A DNA stretch of 36,773 nucleotides from Paracoccaceae bacterium (GTDB taxonomy: Bacteria; Pseudomonadota; Alphaproteobacteria; Rhodobacterales; Rhodobacteraceae): NCBI GenBank assembly GCA_021741465.1, contig JAIOXV010000012.1, forward strand, positions 1 through 36,773. The letters run 5' to 3'. Made by a program: the position numbers and the translations under genes. This document shows positions 7,436-15,654 of the stretch, piece by piece; positions within the stretch are counted from its first letter, which is position 1, and every line of letters starts with the position of its first letter. Below the pieces are notes generated by a model. That model saw nothing but the letters and a program-made list of their open reading frames with translations. It searched no databases and was not told where the DNA came from.

Positions 7436-8344
7436 ATGGCACGCGGGAAAAAGGGCCGGCCTGTGAACGGCTGGCTGGTGGTTGACAAGCCTGCGGGCGT
7501 GGGGTCGACCACTGTGGTGAACAAGGTGAAATGGGCTTTTGGCGCACAAAAGGCGGGCCATGCGGGCACGCTTGACCCCGCCGCGACCGGGGTTTTGGCG
7601 GTGGCGCTGGGCGAGGCGACAAAGACCGTGCCCTATATTACCGATGCGCTGAAATGCTATCGATTCCGGGTTGCTTTGGGTGCGGCAACCACCACTGATG
7701 ACGCCGAGGGCAGCGTGCTGCAAACCAGCGACACCCGGCCAAGTGATGCCGAGATCGCGGCCGCACTTTGCGGTTTTCGCGGCGATATCGCGCAGGTGCC
7801 GCCGCAGTTTTCCGCGGTGAAGGTGGATGGCGAGCGCGCCTATGATCTGGCGCGTGAAGGTGAGGTGATGGATCTGGTCGCCCGCCCGCTGTGGGTGGAG
7901 CGGTTGGAGATCATCGCACGTCCGGACGCCGATCATGTCGATCTGGAAATGGTCTGCGGCAAGGGCGGCTATGTGCGGTCAATCGCCCGTGATCTGGGCC
8001 GCGTCCTGGGTTGCTTGGGCCATGTTGCCTGGCTGCGGCGCGAATGGTCGGGGCCGTTCAACGCCAGCGAAGGCGTGTCGCTGGAAGACATCGACCGGCT
8101 GGCGAAATCCAGCGAGATTGATGCCCTGCTTAAACCGCTTGAAATGGGTCTGGCGGATCTGCCGGAATTGCCCTGCACGCCCGAAGGGGCGGTGCGCCTG
8201 AAGAATGGCAATCCGGGCATGGTCATGACCTCGACCGCGCGGTTCGGGGATGAGGCTTGGGCAAGTTTTCAAGGGCGGCCGGTTGCGGTTGGCATCTACA
8301 AAGCGGGCGAATTGCACCCAAGCCGCGTGTTCAATCTGGACTAG
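7436..8344 (+). CDS. truB: tRNA pseudouridine(55) synthase
   Basis: Modifies U55 of the tRNA T-loop. A 302-residue protein with the catalytic motif [11 protein letters not shown] (about 42-52, Asp47) and the substrate-contacting [14 protein letters not shown] near 180. Start ATG at 7436, one base after the DUF2233 stop; AAGAAAAAGGA just upstream serves as ribosome site. The frame is open upstream to 7334, but that part overlaps DUF2233. Third gene of the rbfA operon. Confidence 0.96.
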   Translation: MARGKKGRPVNGWLVVDKPAGVGSTTVVNKVKWAFGAQKAGHAGTLDPAATGVLAVALGEATKTVPYITDALKCYRFRVALGAATTTDDAEGSVLQTSDTRPSDAEIAAALCGFRGDIAQVPPQFSAVKVDGERAYDLAREGEVMDLVARPLWVERLEIIARPDADHVDLEMVCGKGGYVRSIARDLGRVLGCLGHVAWLRREWSGPFNASEGVSLEDIDRLAKSSEIDALLKPLEMGLADLPELPCTPEGAVRLKNGNPGMVMTSTARFGDEAWASFQGRPVAVGIYKAGELHPSRVFNLD

Positions 8345-8347
8345 CCG

Positions 8348-8851
8348 ATGATCTACCGCGCCCATCAAAAAGGCGATGCGGCCAGTGAAGCGGTTTATTC
8401 GGCCTGCGAAACCTATCGCTATGCGCTGACGCGGCTTTGGGGTGCCGGACCGCGTCTGGCCTATGTCATGCTGAACCCGTCCACGGCGACCGAGACCCAG
8501 AACGACCCCACGGTCGAGCGGTGCGAAAGGCGTGCGCGCGCCATGGGCTTTGGCGGGCTCCGGGTGGTCAATCTTTTTGCCTATCGTGCCACCGATCCGC
8601 AGGACCTGCGCCGGGCGGTTGATCCGATCGGGGCGGCGAATGATGCCGCCTTGAAAGAGGCTGCCGATTGGGCAGAGCGGATCTTGTGCGGTTGGGGTGG
8701 TCATGGGGAGTTTCTGGGGCGCGGCATGGCGGTTGCCCCGATCCTGCGCGGCTGTGGCAAGCCGCTGCTGCACCTGGGTTTGACAAAATCGGGCCAGCCC
8801 CGCCATCCGCTTTACATCGGCTATGCAACCGCGCCCCAGGTTTGGGCCTGA
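8348..8851 (+). CDS. DUF1643 domain-containing protein
   Basis: A 167-residue protein of the DUF1643 family, recognised by YVMLNPSTATETQNDPTVERC (about 39-59), the motif VNLFAYRATDP (about 77-87), and the C-terminal KPLLHLGLTKSGQPRHPLYI. No biochemical function is established. The Asn-Pro-Ser/Asp-Pro-Thr pattern suggests a nucleotide-related enzyme, but that is a guess. It follows truB by three bases and is probably the last gene of that operon. It is convergent with the RTX gene, 33 bases away. Confidence 0.85.
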   Translation: MIYRAHQKGDAASEAVYSACETYRYALTRLWGAGPRLAYVMLNPSTATETQNDPTVERCERRARAMGFGGLRVVNLFAYRATDPQDLRRAVDPIGAANDAALKEAADWAERILCGWGGHGEFLGRGMAVAPILRGCGKPLLHLGLTKSGQPRHPLYIGYATAPQVWA

Positions 8852-8884
8852 AACCCCCACCCGCGTGGCCGCGTTGGCGTGATG

Positions 8885-9913
8885 TCAGGCCGCCCGCAGG
8901 GTGATGGTTGAAAGATCAGGCACGGCACCATTGGCCAGACTGACCAGCGGCACCCCATCCAAAAGCAGCACAGAAGCCCCATCACCCGTTTGCAGCGAAA
9001 GATGGGGATCGGGGTGCATGGTCTGGTCGTAGTAGATCACCAAGCCGTCTTCATCAGGGTTGAAATCGGTGATCTGCGCCACCGGGCTGCCGGCGGCGAA
9101 GTCTTGCAGGACAAAGCTGTCAGCCCCCGCGCCGCCATTGCCGTAATCCCCCGCGCCAAGGTGCAGCATGTCATCGCCCGCGCCACCGTTCAGGAAATCG
9201 ACGTCCTCGTCATCGCTGGCTTCGCTGCCGCCCCAAAGCGTGTCATCGCCTGCGCCGCCATCAACTTCATCCGCGCCAAGGCCGCCGCGAACCAGATCAT
9301 TGCCTTCGCCACCGCCAAGCACATCGGCGCCAGCGCCGCCCGAAACATCATCGTCGCCGCCCCCGCCCAGCACGGTGTCGTCGCCACTGCCGGCGATGAT
9401 GTGATCGTCGCCTTCACAGCCCGCCAAAAGGTCATCGCCCGCGCCCCCGGCCAGCGCGTCATTGCCGGCGTCGCCCCAAAGCGTGTCGTTGCCATCGCCA
9501 CCGTCCAGCACATCGGCACCCGCACCGCCAAGCGCGTGGTCATTGCCCGTATCGCCCCACAGGCTGTCATCGCCATCATGGCCGGAAAGGTAGTCATCCC
9601 CCGCACCGCCCGCGATCTGATCCTTGCCTGAACCACCTTCAAGCGTGTCGTCCCGATCATCGCCATGCAAGGCAAGATCGGGGTCGGGTTCATCGGGGAG
9701 GTCGTTGGAAATCGGCTGGCCGTCGGGCTCGGTGCCGCCATGGTCGCTGCCCGCAGGATCTTCGCCCAACATGAAGGCCGTGGAAACGCCCCATGCCTCT
9801 TCGTCATCGGCGGGATTGTCTTCAGCCTCGCGGCCTGCGGAAGGCGCGTCTGTGCCGCTGTCAAGCGTCAGGCCGGCAAGCAACGCACCGAGAATTCCAA
9901 GCAAACCAAGCAT
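8885..9913 (-). CDS. RTX-repeat (hemolysin-type) calcium-binding protein
   Basis: A 342-residue strongly acidic protein. From about residue 85 to 260 it is a run of glycine/aspartate nonapeptides of the GGxGxDxLx type (GGAGDDYLSG, GGDGNDTLWG and similar), which fold as a Ca2+-binding beta roll. The C-terminal ~75 residues (starting FVLQDFAAG) lack repeats and look like the terminal domain of Rhodobacteraceae type I-secreted RTX proteins. The N-terminus has a short hydrophobic stretch (LGLLGILGALLAGLTL), unusual for a pure type I substrate. Start ATG at 9913; a TTG at 9925 is possible. No T1SS transporter genes are nearby. Substrate or adhesive role unknown. Confidence 0.88.
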   Translation of the reverse strand: MLGLLGILGALLAGLTLDSGTDAPSAGREAEDNPADDEEAWGVSTAFMLGEDPAGSDHGGTEPDGQPISNDLPDEPDPDLALHGDDRDDTLEGGSGKDQIAGGAGDDYLSGHDGDDSLWGDTGNDHALGGAGADVLDGGDGNDTLWGDAGNDALAGGAGDDLLAGCEGDDHIIAGSGDDTVLGGGGDDDVSGGAGADVLGGGEGNDLVRGGLGADEVDGGAGDDTLWGGSEASDDEDVDFLNGGAGDDMLHLGAGDYGNGGAGADSFVLQDFAAGSPVAQITDFNPDEDGLVIYYDQTMHPDPHLSLQTGDGASVLLLDGVPLVSLANGAVPDLSTITLRAA

Positions 9914-10247
9914 GACACAACCCAAGCATGTGTTGACGCAAAATCAAGAACGCATTCTTAACCAAAACTGGCTATGAAACATAAGACTTCACGCCAAATC
10001 CCCACTACTTTAGCACGAAATGGCCCGCTTCTCCACTTTGCCTTAGCAACAAGTTGAACAATCTTGCCAGATGGTTAACGCCACAGCCTGTCCCTTTCGG
10101 GCTGGGCCGATTCGGGGCTTTTCTTTTGGGCATGTCTCGTCTATACGCTGCCATCCGCACCGAAAGGTCGGTTGCCGAAAGGCTGCAAGGGCCCTGCTGG
10201 ACGACATCCCGGCTTGTGCCGTCACCATGAAACCAAGGAGTGATCCG
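9914..10247. other. 334-base intergenic region between the RTX gene and rpsO
   Basis: I see no convincing gene. It contains a perfect inverted repeat AAGAA-CGCA-TTCTT (9946-9959) just upstream of the RTX start. Around 10083-10125 there are small GC stems followed by T-rich sequence. The rpsO leader below follows. No clear sigma-70 promoter for either gene could be fixed by eye. Confidence 0.6.
10155..10247 (+). promoter_or_regulatory. Structured rpsO leader, possible S15 autoregulatory RNA
   Basis: Two copies of CCGAAAGG (10160-10167 and 10175-10182) could form GAAA-capped mini-hairpins. A stem GACGACA/TGCCGTC (10200-10223, one mismatch) lies just before the ribosome site AAGGAG (10235-10240). 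S15 represses its own translation through 5' leader RNAs in several phyla, including alphaproteobacteria. That this leader does so is inferred from position and structure only. Confidence 0.35.
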
Positions 10248-10517
10248 ATGTCGATTACCGTTGAAGAAAAAGCCCGTCTTATCAAGGAATACGCGACCAA
10301 AGAAGGCGACACCGGTTCGCCCGAAGTTCAGGTTGCGATCCTGTCGTCGCGTATTGCGACGCTGACTGAACATTTCAAAGGCCACAAGAAGGACAACCAC
10401 TCGCGTCGTGGTCTTCTGATGATGGTGGCCCAGCGCCGCAAGCTTCTGGACTATGTGAAGTCCAAAGATGAAGCGCGCTATGCGTCGCTGATCTCGCGTC
10501 TTGGCCTGCGCCGCTAA
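10248..10517 (+). CDS. rpsO: 30S ribosomal protein S15
   Basis: The 89-residue S15 protein, a primary 16S rRNA binder of the 30S platform. Hallmarks are [17 protein letters not shown] (about 22-38), the rRNA-binding [25 protein letters not shown], and LISRLGLRR at the end. Start ATG 10248 with AAGGAG eight bases upstream. The frame stays open upstream to 10071, but the extension has no family sequence. It has its own strong terminator, and pnp, a common downstream partner, is not next to it here. Confidence 0.98.
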   Translation: MSITVEEKARLIKEYATKEGDTGSPEVQVAILSSRIATLTEHFKGHKKDNHSRRGLLMMVAQRRKLLDYVKSKDEARYASLISRLGLRR

Positions 10518-10537
10518 GCGCGCCAGAATACGACTGC

Positions 10538-10577
10538 AAAACTGCCCGTGCCGGTCTGGCGCGGGCAGTTTCATTTT
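10538..10577 (+). terminator. Rho-independent terminator of rpsO
   Basis: Perfect 9-bp stem AACTGCCCG (10540-10548) / CGGGCAGTT (10562-10570) with a 13-base loop, followed by TCATTTT, 21 bases after the rpsO stop. Confidence 0.85.
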
Positions 10578-10713
10578 GGCAAACCGATTCGCAGCGGTAG
10601 GGAACCGCGAAGGCGGGGATCATTCCCCGTGAAAAGGCGGGATGATCGAATTTTCCTTTTGTCGCGGCCAGGTCACGGCTGTTAAACGGCAGGCACTTGG
10701 CAAGGAGACAAAG

Positions 10714-11712
10714 GTGGCGAACAGTGACACGACATTCGCACAAAGCGTTCAAAGCGGCATTGCTGCAGCGCTGATCCCTGCGCCCTTGCATGATGCCGTA
10801 ACGCGGCTGTGTTCGGCCGCGGCAAGTTTGGCCCGGCTGATTGCGCTGGGCGAGATTGCCGGGGACCATGGCAGCGAAGTGGGCACCAATCTGGGCGGTG
10901 ACGGGCAGAAGGCGCTGGATGTCATTGCGGATGAGCTGTTTGCCAATGCGCTGCGCGGCTCGGCAGTGTGCCACTATGCGTCGGAAGAACAAGACGGCGT
11001 GATCTGTCTGGCCGAACAGGGCAGCTATGGCATCGCGATTGATCCTTTGGACGGCTCTTCCAATATCGGGGTGAACATCTCGGTCGGGACGATCTTCGCG
11101 CTGTTCCCTGTGGCCGAAACCCCCGAGGCCACCTTTCTGCGTCAATCCGACCAGATGGTTGGCGCGGGCTATTTCATCTATGGGCCGCAATGCTGCCTTG
11201 TCATCAGCTTTGGGGCGGGCACACAGAAATACACGCTGGACCCGACCACCGGCCAGTTTGTGCTGACAGCCGCGCGGTTGACCATTCCAGCCCAGACCAG
11301 CGAATTTGCCATCAACACGTCGAACTATCACCAATGGCATCGGCCGATCCGCAGGTTCATCGATGATCTGATGCAGGGCAAGAACGGGCCGCGGGGCCGG
11401 GCTTTCAACATGCGGTGGGTGGCGTCTTTGGTGGCCGAAACCCACCGGATTCTGACGCGGGGCGGGGTGTTTCTTTATCCCGGCGATATCAGGCCCGGCT
11501 ATGAGATGGGCCGGTTGCGCCTGCTTTATGAATGCGCCCCGATTGCCTTTCTGGTGACCCAAGCCGGGGGGAACGCGACCGATGGGCGCGACCCGATCCT
11601 GGCACAGCCTGCCACCTCGCTGCATCAGCGCACGCCCTTTGTCTTTGGGTCTTTCGACAAGGTGGCGCGGGTCGCAACCTATTACGACACGGACGACCGA
11701 CCCAAGGCCTGA
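10714..11712 (+). CDS. fbp: Class I fructose-1,6-bisphosphatase
   Basis: A 332-residue phosphatase converting fructose-1,6-bisphosphate to fructose-6-phosphate (gluconeogenesis; Calvin cycle in autotrophs). Metal/substrate motifs are YASEEQD (88-94) and the lithium-sensitive-phosphatase motif DPLDGSSN (110-117). Later landmarks are QHQ-like [11 protein letters not shown] and [19 protein letters not shown] (about 252-270). The start is GTG 10714, preceded by a strong AAGGAG (10702-10707), and matches family length; ATG 10642 would add 24 unrelated residues. It is not in a cbb operon in this window, so its Calvin-cycle role, if any, cannot be judged. Preceded by a small hairpin (10615-10628). 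Confidence 0.93.
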   Translation: MANSDTTFAQSVQSGIAAALIPAPLHDAVTRLCSAAASLARLIALGEIAGDHGSEVGTNLGGDGQKALDVIADELFANALRGSAVCHYASEEQDGVICLAEQGSYGIAIDPLDGSSNIGVNISVGTIFALFPVAETPEATFLRQSDQMVGAGYFIYGPQCCLVISFGAGTQKYTLDPTTGQFVLTAARLTIPAQTSEFAINTSNYHQWHRPIRRFIDDLMQGKNGPRGRAFNMRWVASLVAETHRILTRGGVFLYPGDIRPGYEMGRLRLLYECAPIAFLVTQAGGNATDGRDPILAQPATSLHQRTPFVFGSFDKVARVATYYDTDDRPKA

Positions 11713-11792
11713 ACGCGCGTCTGGCGCTGTTTGCGCCGGATCGCCCGCCCTTCAGGGTTGCCCTTGCCCCCATCCCGTGACACCAAAGGCGC

Positions 11793-12734
11793 ATGATCGC
11801 GATCCTGCTCAAGACCTTGCCGTTCTTTGCCATCATCGGGCTTGGCTTTTGGGCCGCGCGCGCCCGGTTTTTCAGCGCCGAGGCCACGGGCTTTCTGACA
11901 AAGTTCGTCTTTTACTTCCCGCTGTCTGCGATGTTGTTTCGCTTTGCGTCAAACCTGTCTTTGGCAAAGATATTCGAGCCGCATTTCGTGGCGGCCTATC
12001 TGTTGGCCTCGTTCGCGCTTTATGCGCTGGTGCTGACGGTGGCAAAAGCCCGTGGTTTAAGCTGGACCGAAGGCGCGATGGAGGCACATGCCGGTGTATC
12101 GGGCAACACCGGGTTCTTGGGTGTGCCGATGCTGGTGATGCTGCTGGGACAGGCGGCGGCGGGGCCGGTCATGATGGTTTTGACAATTGATATGGTGGTG
12201 TTTTCCAGCATCATTACGCTGATCATCACCGGGGCAAAGGAAGGCCAGCTGCGGCTTTCCACGCTGTCTGCCTTGGGTCGTGGGCTGCTTGCCAACCCGA
12301 TGATCGTGTCGATTGTGCTGGGCTTTGTCTGGTCGGGGCTTGGATTGCCCTTGCCCGATGTCATCAACGAATTCATGGGGCTTTTGGGCGCTGCGGCGAC
12401 GCCTTGTGCGCTGTTTGCCATCGGGGCCAGTCTGGCCGGGCGGCGGGCTGACAGGATTGCGCTGGCGGGATGGATTTCCTTTGCCAAGCTGGTGATCCAC
12501 CCGGCTTTGGTCGCCATCGCCGCCCTTTTGATCTTTGCGGTTGATCCCTTTGCGGCTGGGGTGATGATTGCGGCTTCGGCATTGCCGGTGGCTGGGAATG
12601 TTTTCATTCTGGCCCAGCATTACGGCGTGGCGCCGCAGCGGGTTTCAACCGCGATTCTGATTTCAACCGCGCTGTCGGTTCTGACGGTGACAGTGGTGAT
12701 TGCCCTGATCGGGCCATTGGTGGGGAAACTATGA
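11793..12734 (+). CDS. AEC (auxin efflux carrier) family transporter
   Basis: A 313-residue inner-membrane protein with about ten hydrophobic segments in two five-helix halves, the fold of AEC/bile-acid-type carriers. Family marks include GNTGFLGVPMLVMLLGQAA (about 103-121) and an internal repeat around LGAAATPCALFAIGASLAG (about 198-216) with the conserved Pro-Cys-Ala. Bacterial members export or take up small organic acids; the substrate here is unknown. Start ATG 11793. Its stop overlaps the fghA start (ATGA), so the transporter is coupled to S-formylglutathione hydrolase. Confidence 0.88.
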   Translation: MIAILLKTLPFFAIIGLGFWAARARFFSAEATGFLTKFVFYFPLSAMLFRFASNLSLAKIFEPHFVAAYLLASFALYALVLTVAKARGLSWTEGAMEAHAGVSGNTGFLGVPMLVMLLGQAAAGPVMMVLTIDMVVFSSIITLIITGAKEGQLRLSTLSALGRGLLANPMIVSIVLGFVWSGLGLPLPDVINEFMGLLGAAATPCALFAIGASLAGRRADRIALAGWISFAKLVIHPALVAIAALLIFAVDPFAAGVMIAASALPVAGNVFILAQHYGVAPQRVSTAILISTALSVLTVTVVIALIGPLVGKL

Positions 12735-13561
12735 AAACGCTTTCGGAAAACCGGTGTTTTGGCGGTGTGCAGGGGGTCTATAGCCACCCGTCGCAGGCCA
12801 CGGGCGGCGAGATGACCTTTGGTTTGTTCCTGCCCGAAGAGGCCGAAACCGGCGCGGTTCCGGTGCTGTGGTATCTGTCGGGCCTGACCTGCACGCATGA
12901 AAACGCCATGGTCAAGGCCGGCGCGCAGCGCTGGGCGGCCGAAATGGGGGTGGCGCTGGTGTTTCCAGACACCTCTCCGCGTGGCGAGGGCGTGGCCAAT
13001 GATGCGGCCTATGATCTGGGGCAAGGTGCCGGGTTCTATGTCAACGCCACCCAAACGCCTTGGGCCCCGCATTTCCGCATGTGGGACTATGTGACCGAAG
13101 AGCTGCCGCGCCTTTTGTTCAACGCCTTTCCGCTGGCCGAGGAATCCCAAGGCATCACCGGGCATTCCATGGGCGGCCATGGCGCCTTGACCATCGCGAT
13201 GAGCTTTCCGGGCCGTTTCCGCAGCGTTTCCGCCTTTGCGCCGATCTGCAATCCAACCGCCAGCGACTGGGGCCGCAAGCAGTTCACCGCCTATCTTGGC
13301 AAGGACGAAACCACCTGGGCCGCCCATGACGCCACGCTTTTGATGAAAAAGCGCGGCTTTGACGGGCCGATGCTGATTGATCAGGGAACATCGGACCAGT
13401 TCGTGGACCTTTTGAAACCTGAGGCTTTGGCCTCTGCCATGGCCGAGCGGCGGCAGGGCGGGACGTTCCGCATGCAAAAGGGCTATGACCACAGCTATTT
13501 CTTCGTCTCGACCTTCATCGAAGAACATATCGCCTTTCATGCCGGCGCGCTGCATGCCTGA
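12731..13561 (+). CDS. fghA: S-formylglutathione hydrolase
   Basis: Serine esterase (esterase D family) of 276 residues. It hydrolyses S-formylglutathione to formate and glutathione, the second step of glutathione-dependent formaldehyde detoxification. The nucleophile elbow GHSMGGHG places Ser146; Asp222 (DQGTSDQF) and His254 (GYDHSYFF) complete the triad. The N-terminal GLTCTHENAM (51-60) is a family signature. Start ATG 12731 is embedded in the AEC stop. The usual partner, glutathione-dependent formaldehyde dehydrogenase, is not in this window. Confidence 0.95.
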   Translation: MKTLSENRCFGGVQGVYSHPSQATGGEMTFGLFLPEEAETGAVPVLWYLSGLTCTHENAMVKAGAQRWAAEMGVALVFPDTSPRGEGVANDAAYDLGQGAGFYVNATQTPWAPHFRMWDYVTEELPRLLFNAFPLAEESQGITGHSMGGHGALTIAMSFPGRFRSVSAFAPICNPTASDWGRKQFTAYLGKDETTWAAHDATLLMKKRGFDGPMLIDQGTSDQFVDLLKPEALASAMAERRQGGTFRMQKGYDHSYFFVSTFIEEHIAFHAGALHA

Positions 13562-13600
13562 CAGGGCGCGCCGCCGCATGGCCGGCCGATGGGCCGCACC

Positions 13601-14044
13601 ATGGTAATCTGGATTGATGCCGATGCCTGCCCGGTCAAGGACGAGGCCGAACGGGTCGCCACCCGCCACCGCGTCCGCATGGTGCTGGTGTCGAACGGCG
13701 GCATCCGGCCCAGCCAGAATCCGCTGGTGGAAAGCGTCTATGTCACCGCCGGGCCGGACGAGGCCGACAAGCATATTGCCGATGCCTGCGGGCCGGGCGA
13801 TGTGGTGGTGACGGGCGATATTCCACTGGCGGCAAAATGCGTCGCCAAAGGCGCGCGCGTCATCAAGCACAATGGCGAGGTTCTGGGCGAAGCCAATATC
13901 GGCATGGCCCTTGCCACGCGCGATCTGATGCAGGATCTGCGGTCTGCCGACCCGTTCCGGCAAGGCGGGGGAAAGGCCTTTTCCAAGGCGGATCGGTCAA
14001 GATTTCTTGACCAACTGGACCGGCTGGTCAAAGCCGCCACCTGA
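13601..14044 (+). CDS. YaiI/YqxD family protein (DUF188, UPF0178)
   Basis: A 147-residue protein of the UPF0178/DUF188 family, a PIN-like nuclease fold. It has [13 protein letters not shown] at the start, acidic residues in [14 protein letters not shown] (about 49-62), and the C-terminal part with [20 protein letters not shown]. Predicted metal-binding aspartates suggest RNase activity, but no substrate is known. I prefer ATG 13601 because it matches the short family N-terminus; ATG 13589 would add four residues. It follows fghA by 39 bases. Confidence 0.87.
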   Translation: MVIWIDADACPVKDEAERVATRHRVRMVLVSNGGIRPSQNPLVESVYVTAGPDEADKHIADACGPGDVVVTGDIPLAAKCVAKGARVIKHNGEVLGEANIGMALATRDLMQDLRSADPFRQGGGKAFSKADRSRFLDQLDRLVKAAT

Positions 14045-14093
14045 TGTCGCGGCCAAGACAGAATCCCCCCGCTTGCAGGGATTTTCTGCCCCT

Positions 14094-15056
14094 ATGAGTA
14101 CGGACGCCAAATCGAACACCTCGGGCATATTGCTGGCTTTGGGCGGCGGGGTGATCCTGTCGATGAACGATCTGGCGATCAAGGCGCTGTCGGGGACCTA
14201 TGCGCTGCATCAGATCATCCTGATCCGCGCTTTTATCGGGATGGCCCTGGTCCTGATCCTTATGGGCATTTCGGGCAATGGCTTTCGGCAGATCCTGACA
14301 CGGCGGCCCGGGGCGCATTTGCTGCGGACCTGCATCGTTATGGTGTCAAACATCACCTATTTCGTTGGCCTGTCGTTGATGCCTTTGGCCGATGCCGTTG
14401 CGGTGGCTTTCGTGTCTCCGCTTTTTGTCACCATGATGTCGGCGCTGATCTTGCGCGAACAGGTTGGCCCAAGGCGCTGGGCCGCGGTGGCGATGGGGCT
14501 TTTGGGCGTTGTCATCATGACACGGCCGGGCGAGGGCATGATTCAGCCCGCCGCGATTTTGGTGCTGATTTCGGCCTTCTGCTATGCCTCCAGCCATATG
14601 ATGACACGGCGCATGCGCGACACTGAAAGCGCGGCCACCTTGTCGTTCTATGTGCAGGTGGGGTTCATTTGTGTCTCGACCAGCTTTGGCCTTGCCACCG
14701 GCGACGGGCATATGGCCCAAGCCCCCGGCACCACCTGGGAGTTTTTGTTTCGCCCCTGGCATGTGCCGCCCCTGGGCGATTGGTGGGCTTTTGCTGCGAC
14801 GGGCATTGCAGTGGGCATCGGCGGGCTGATGATGAGCCAGGCCTACCGCACCACCGAAGCCGCGCTGATCGCGCCTTTCGAATATATCGGCATGCCGATG
14901 GCAATCTTCTGGGGCGTCATTGTCTTTGGCACCTGGCCTGACAGAACGGCCTGGGCAGGGATTGCGCTTATCTGTGGCGCGGGGCTTTATACGCTTTGGC
15001 GAGAAACGGTACGCAGAAAGGTTCAGGATGTCGCAGCCCCAAGCGGTGATATTTGA
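14094..15056 (+). CDS. EamA/DMT family transporter
   Basis: A 320-residue membrane protein with about ten transmembrane helices and two EamA repeats, a drug/metabolite transporter fold. The first repeat holds DLAIKALSGTYALHQIILIRAF (about 22-43) and PLADAVAVAFVSPLFVTMMSALILREQVG. The second holds YRTTEAALIAPFEYIGMPMAIFWGVIVFGTWP. S-adenosylmethionine or other metabolite transport is known for relatives; substrate not predictable. Start ATG 14094; the open frame reaches 14007 but overlaps the YaiI gene. Its end overlaps the HAD gene by 29 bases. Confidence 0.88.
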   Translation: MSTDAKSNTSGILLALGGGVILSMNDLAIKALSGTYALHQIILIRAFIGMALVLILMGISGNGFRQILTRRPGAHLLRTCIVMVSNITYFVGLSLMPLADAVAVAFVSPLFVTMMSALILREQVGPRRWAAVAMGLLGVVIMTRPGEGMIQPAAILVLISAFCYASSHMMTRRMRDTESAATLSFYVQVGFICVSTSFGLATGDGHMAQAPGTTWEFLFRPWHVPPLGDWWAFAATGIAVGIGGLMMSQAYRTTEAALIAPFEYIGMPMAIFWGVIVFGTWPDRTAWAGIALICGAGLYTLWRETVRRKVQDVAAPSGDI

Positions 15057-15654
15057 CATTGGCAATGTGCTGACCCGCTGGCAGCCCGAAATGTTTTACG
15101 ACCGGGTGATCGGGCAAGACCGCCGCCGCGCGCTGTTTGCCGAGGTGGATCTGCACCATATGAATGATCTGGTCGATGAAGGCGGGCTTTTTCGCGAAAC
15201 CATCTATGATTGGGCCGACCGCTATCCGCAGTGGCGCGCAGAAATCCGCATGTGGTATGACCGCTGGATCGAGTTGGCCAGCCCGCGGATTGAAGGTTCA
15301 ATCGCGCTGCAACGTGCGCTGCGGGCCAAGGGGGTGGCCGTCTTTGCCCTGACCAATTTCGGCAAACATTCCTTCGAGGAAGCCCTGCCCAAGATGGATT
15401 TTCTGACCGACTTTGACCGGCTTTATGTCTCGGGGCGGATGGGGGTCATCAAGCCCGATCAACGCATCTATGAGATGGTGGAAGAAGATTGCGGCTTGCC
15501 CCCTGAAAGCCTGCTCTTTACCGATGACCGCGCGGACAATATTGCCGCCGCCGCCCAAAGGGGCTGGCGCACACATCAGTTCGAAAGCTGGCAAGGCTGG
15601 GCGGCGCGTCTGGTGCAAGAAGGGCTTTTGACACCCAAGGAGGCCGGGCTGTGA
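15028..15654 (+). CDS. HAD superfamily phosphatase (YihX-like)
   Basis: A 208-residue haloacid-dehalogenase-fold hydrolase. Motif I is FDIGNVL with nucleophile Asp10. The second Asp of DxD is replaced by Gly-Asn, as in the YihX/sugar-1-phosphatase and dehalogenase-like branches. Motif II is LTNFG, motif III the Lys in GVIKPDQRIYE, and motif IV FTDDRADNI. Likely a small sugar or organic phosphatase; specificity unknown. Start ATG 15028, inside the transporter end. Its stop overlaps the GTG of the next gene, so transporter, phosphatase and dehydrogenase-like gene are coupled. Confidence 0.88.
   Translation: MSQPQAVIFDIGNVLTRWQPEMFYDRVIGQDRRRALFAEVDLHHMNDLVDEGGLFRETIYDWADRYPQWRAEIRMWYDRWIELASPRIEGSIALQRALRAKGVAVFALTNFGKHSFEEALPKMDFLTDFDRLYVSGRMGVIKPDQRIYEMVEEDCGLPPESLLFTDDRADNIAAAAQRGWRTHQFESWQGWAARLVQEGLLTPKEAGL

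Noticed and set aside
8990-9631. 213-codon open frame on the plus strand opposite the RTX gene
   Set aside because: It mirrors the Gly/Asp repeat codons; the translation is a low-complexity Ala/Val/Ile run with no ribosome site.
10071-10247. N-terminal extension of rpsO
   Set aside because: S15 length and the AAGGAG before 10248 fix the start; the upstream part is a structured leader.
10615-10628. Hairpin GGGGA-TCAT-TCCCC upstream of fbp
   Set aside because: Short and without a T tract or known motif; could be chance in GC-rich DNA.
11532-11780. 82-codon plus-strand frame overlapping the fbp end
   Set aside because: Mostly inside fbp in another frame; the free tail is too short and has no start signal of its own.
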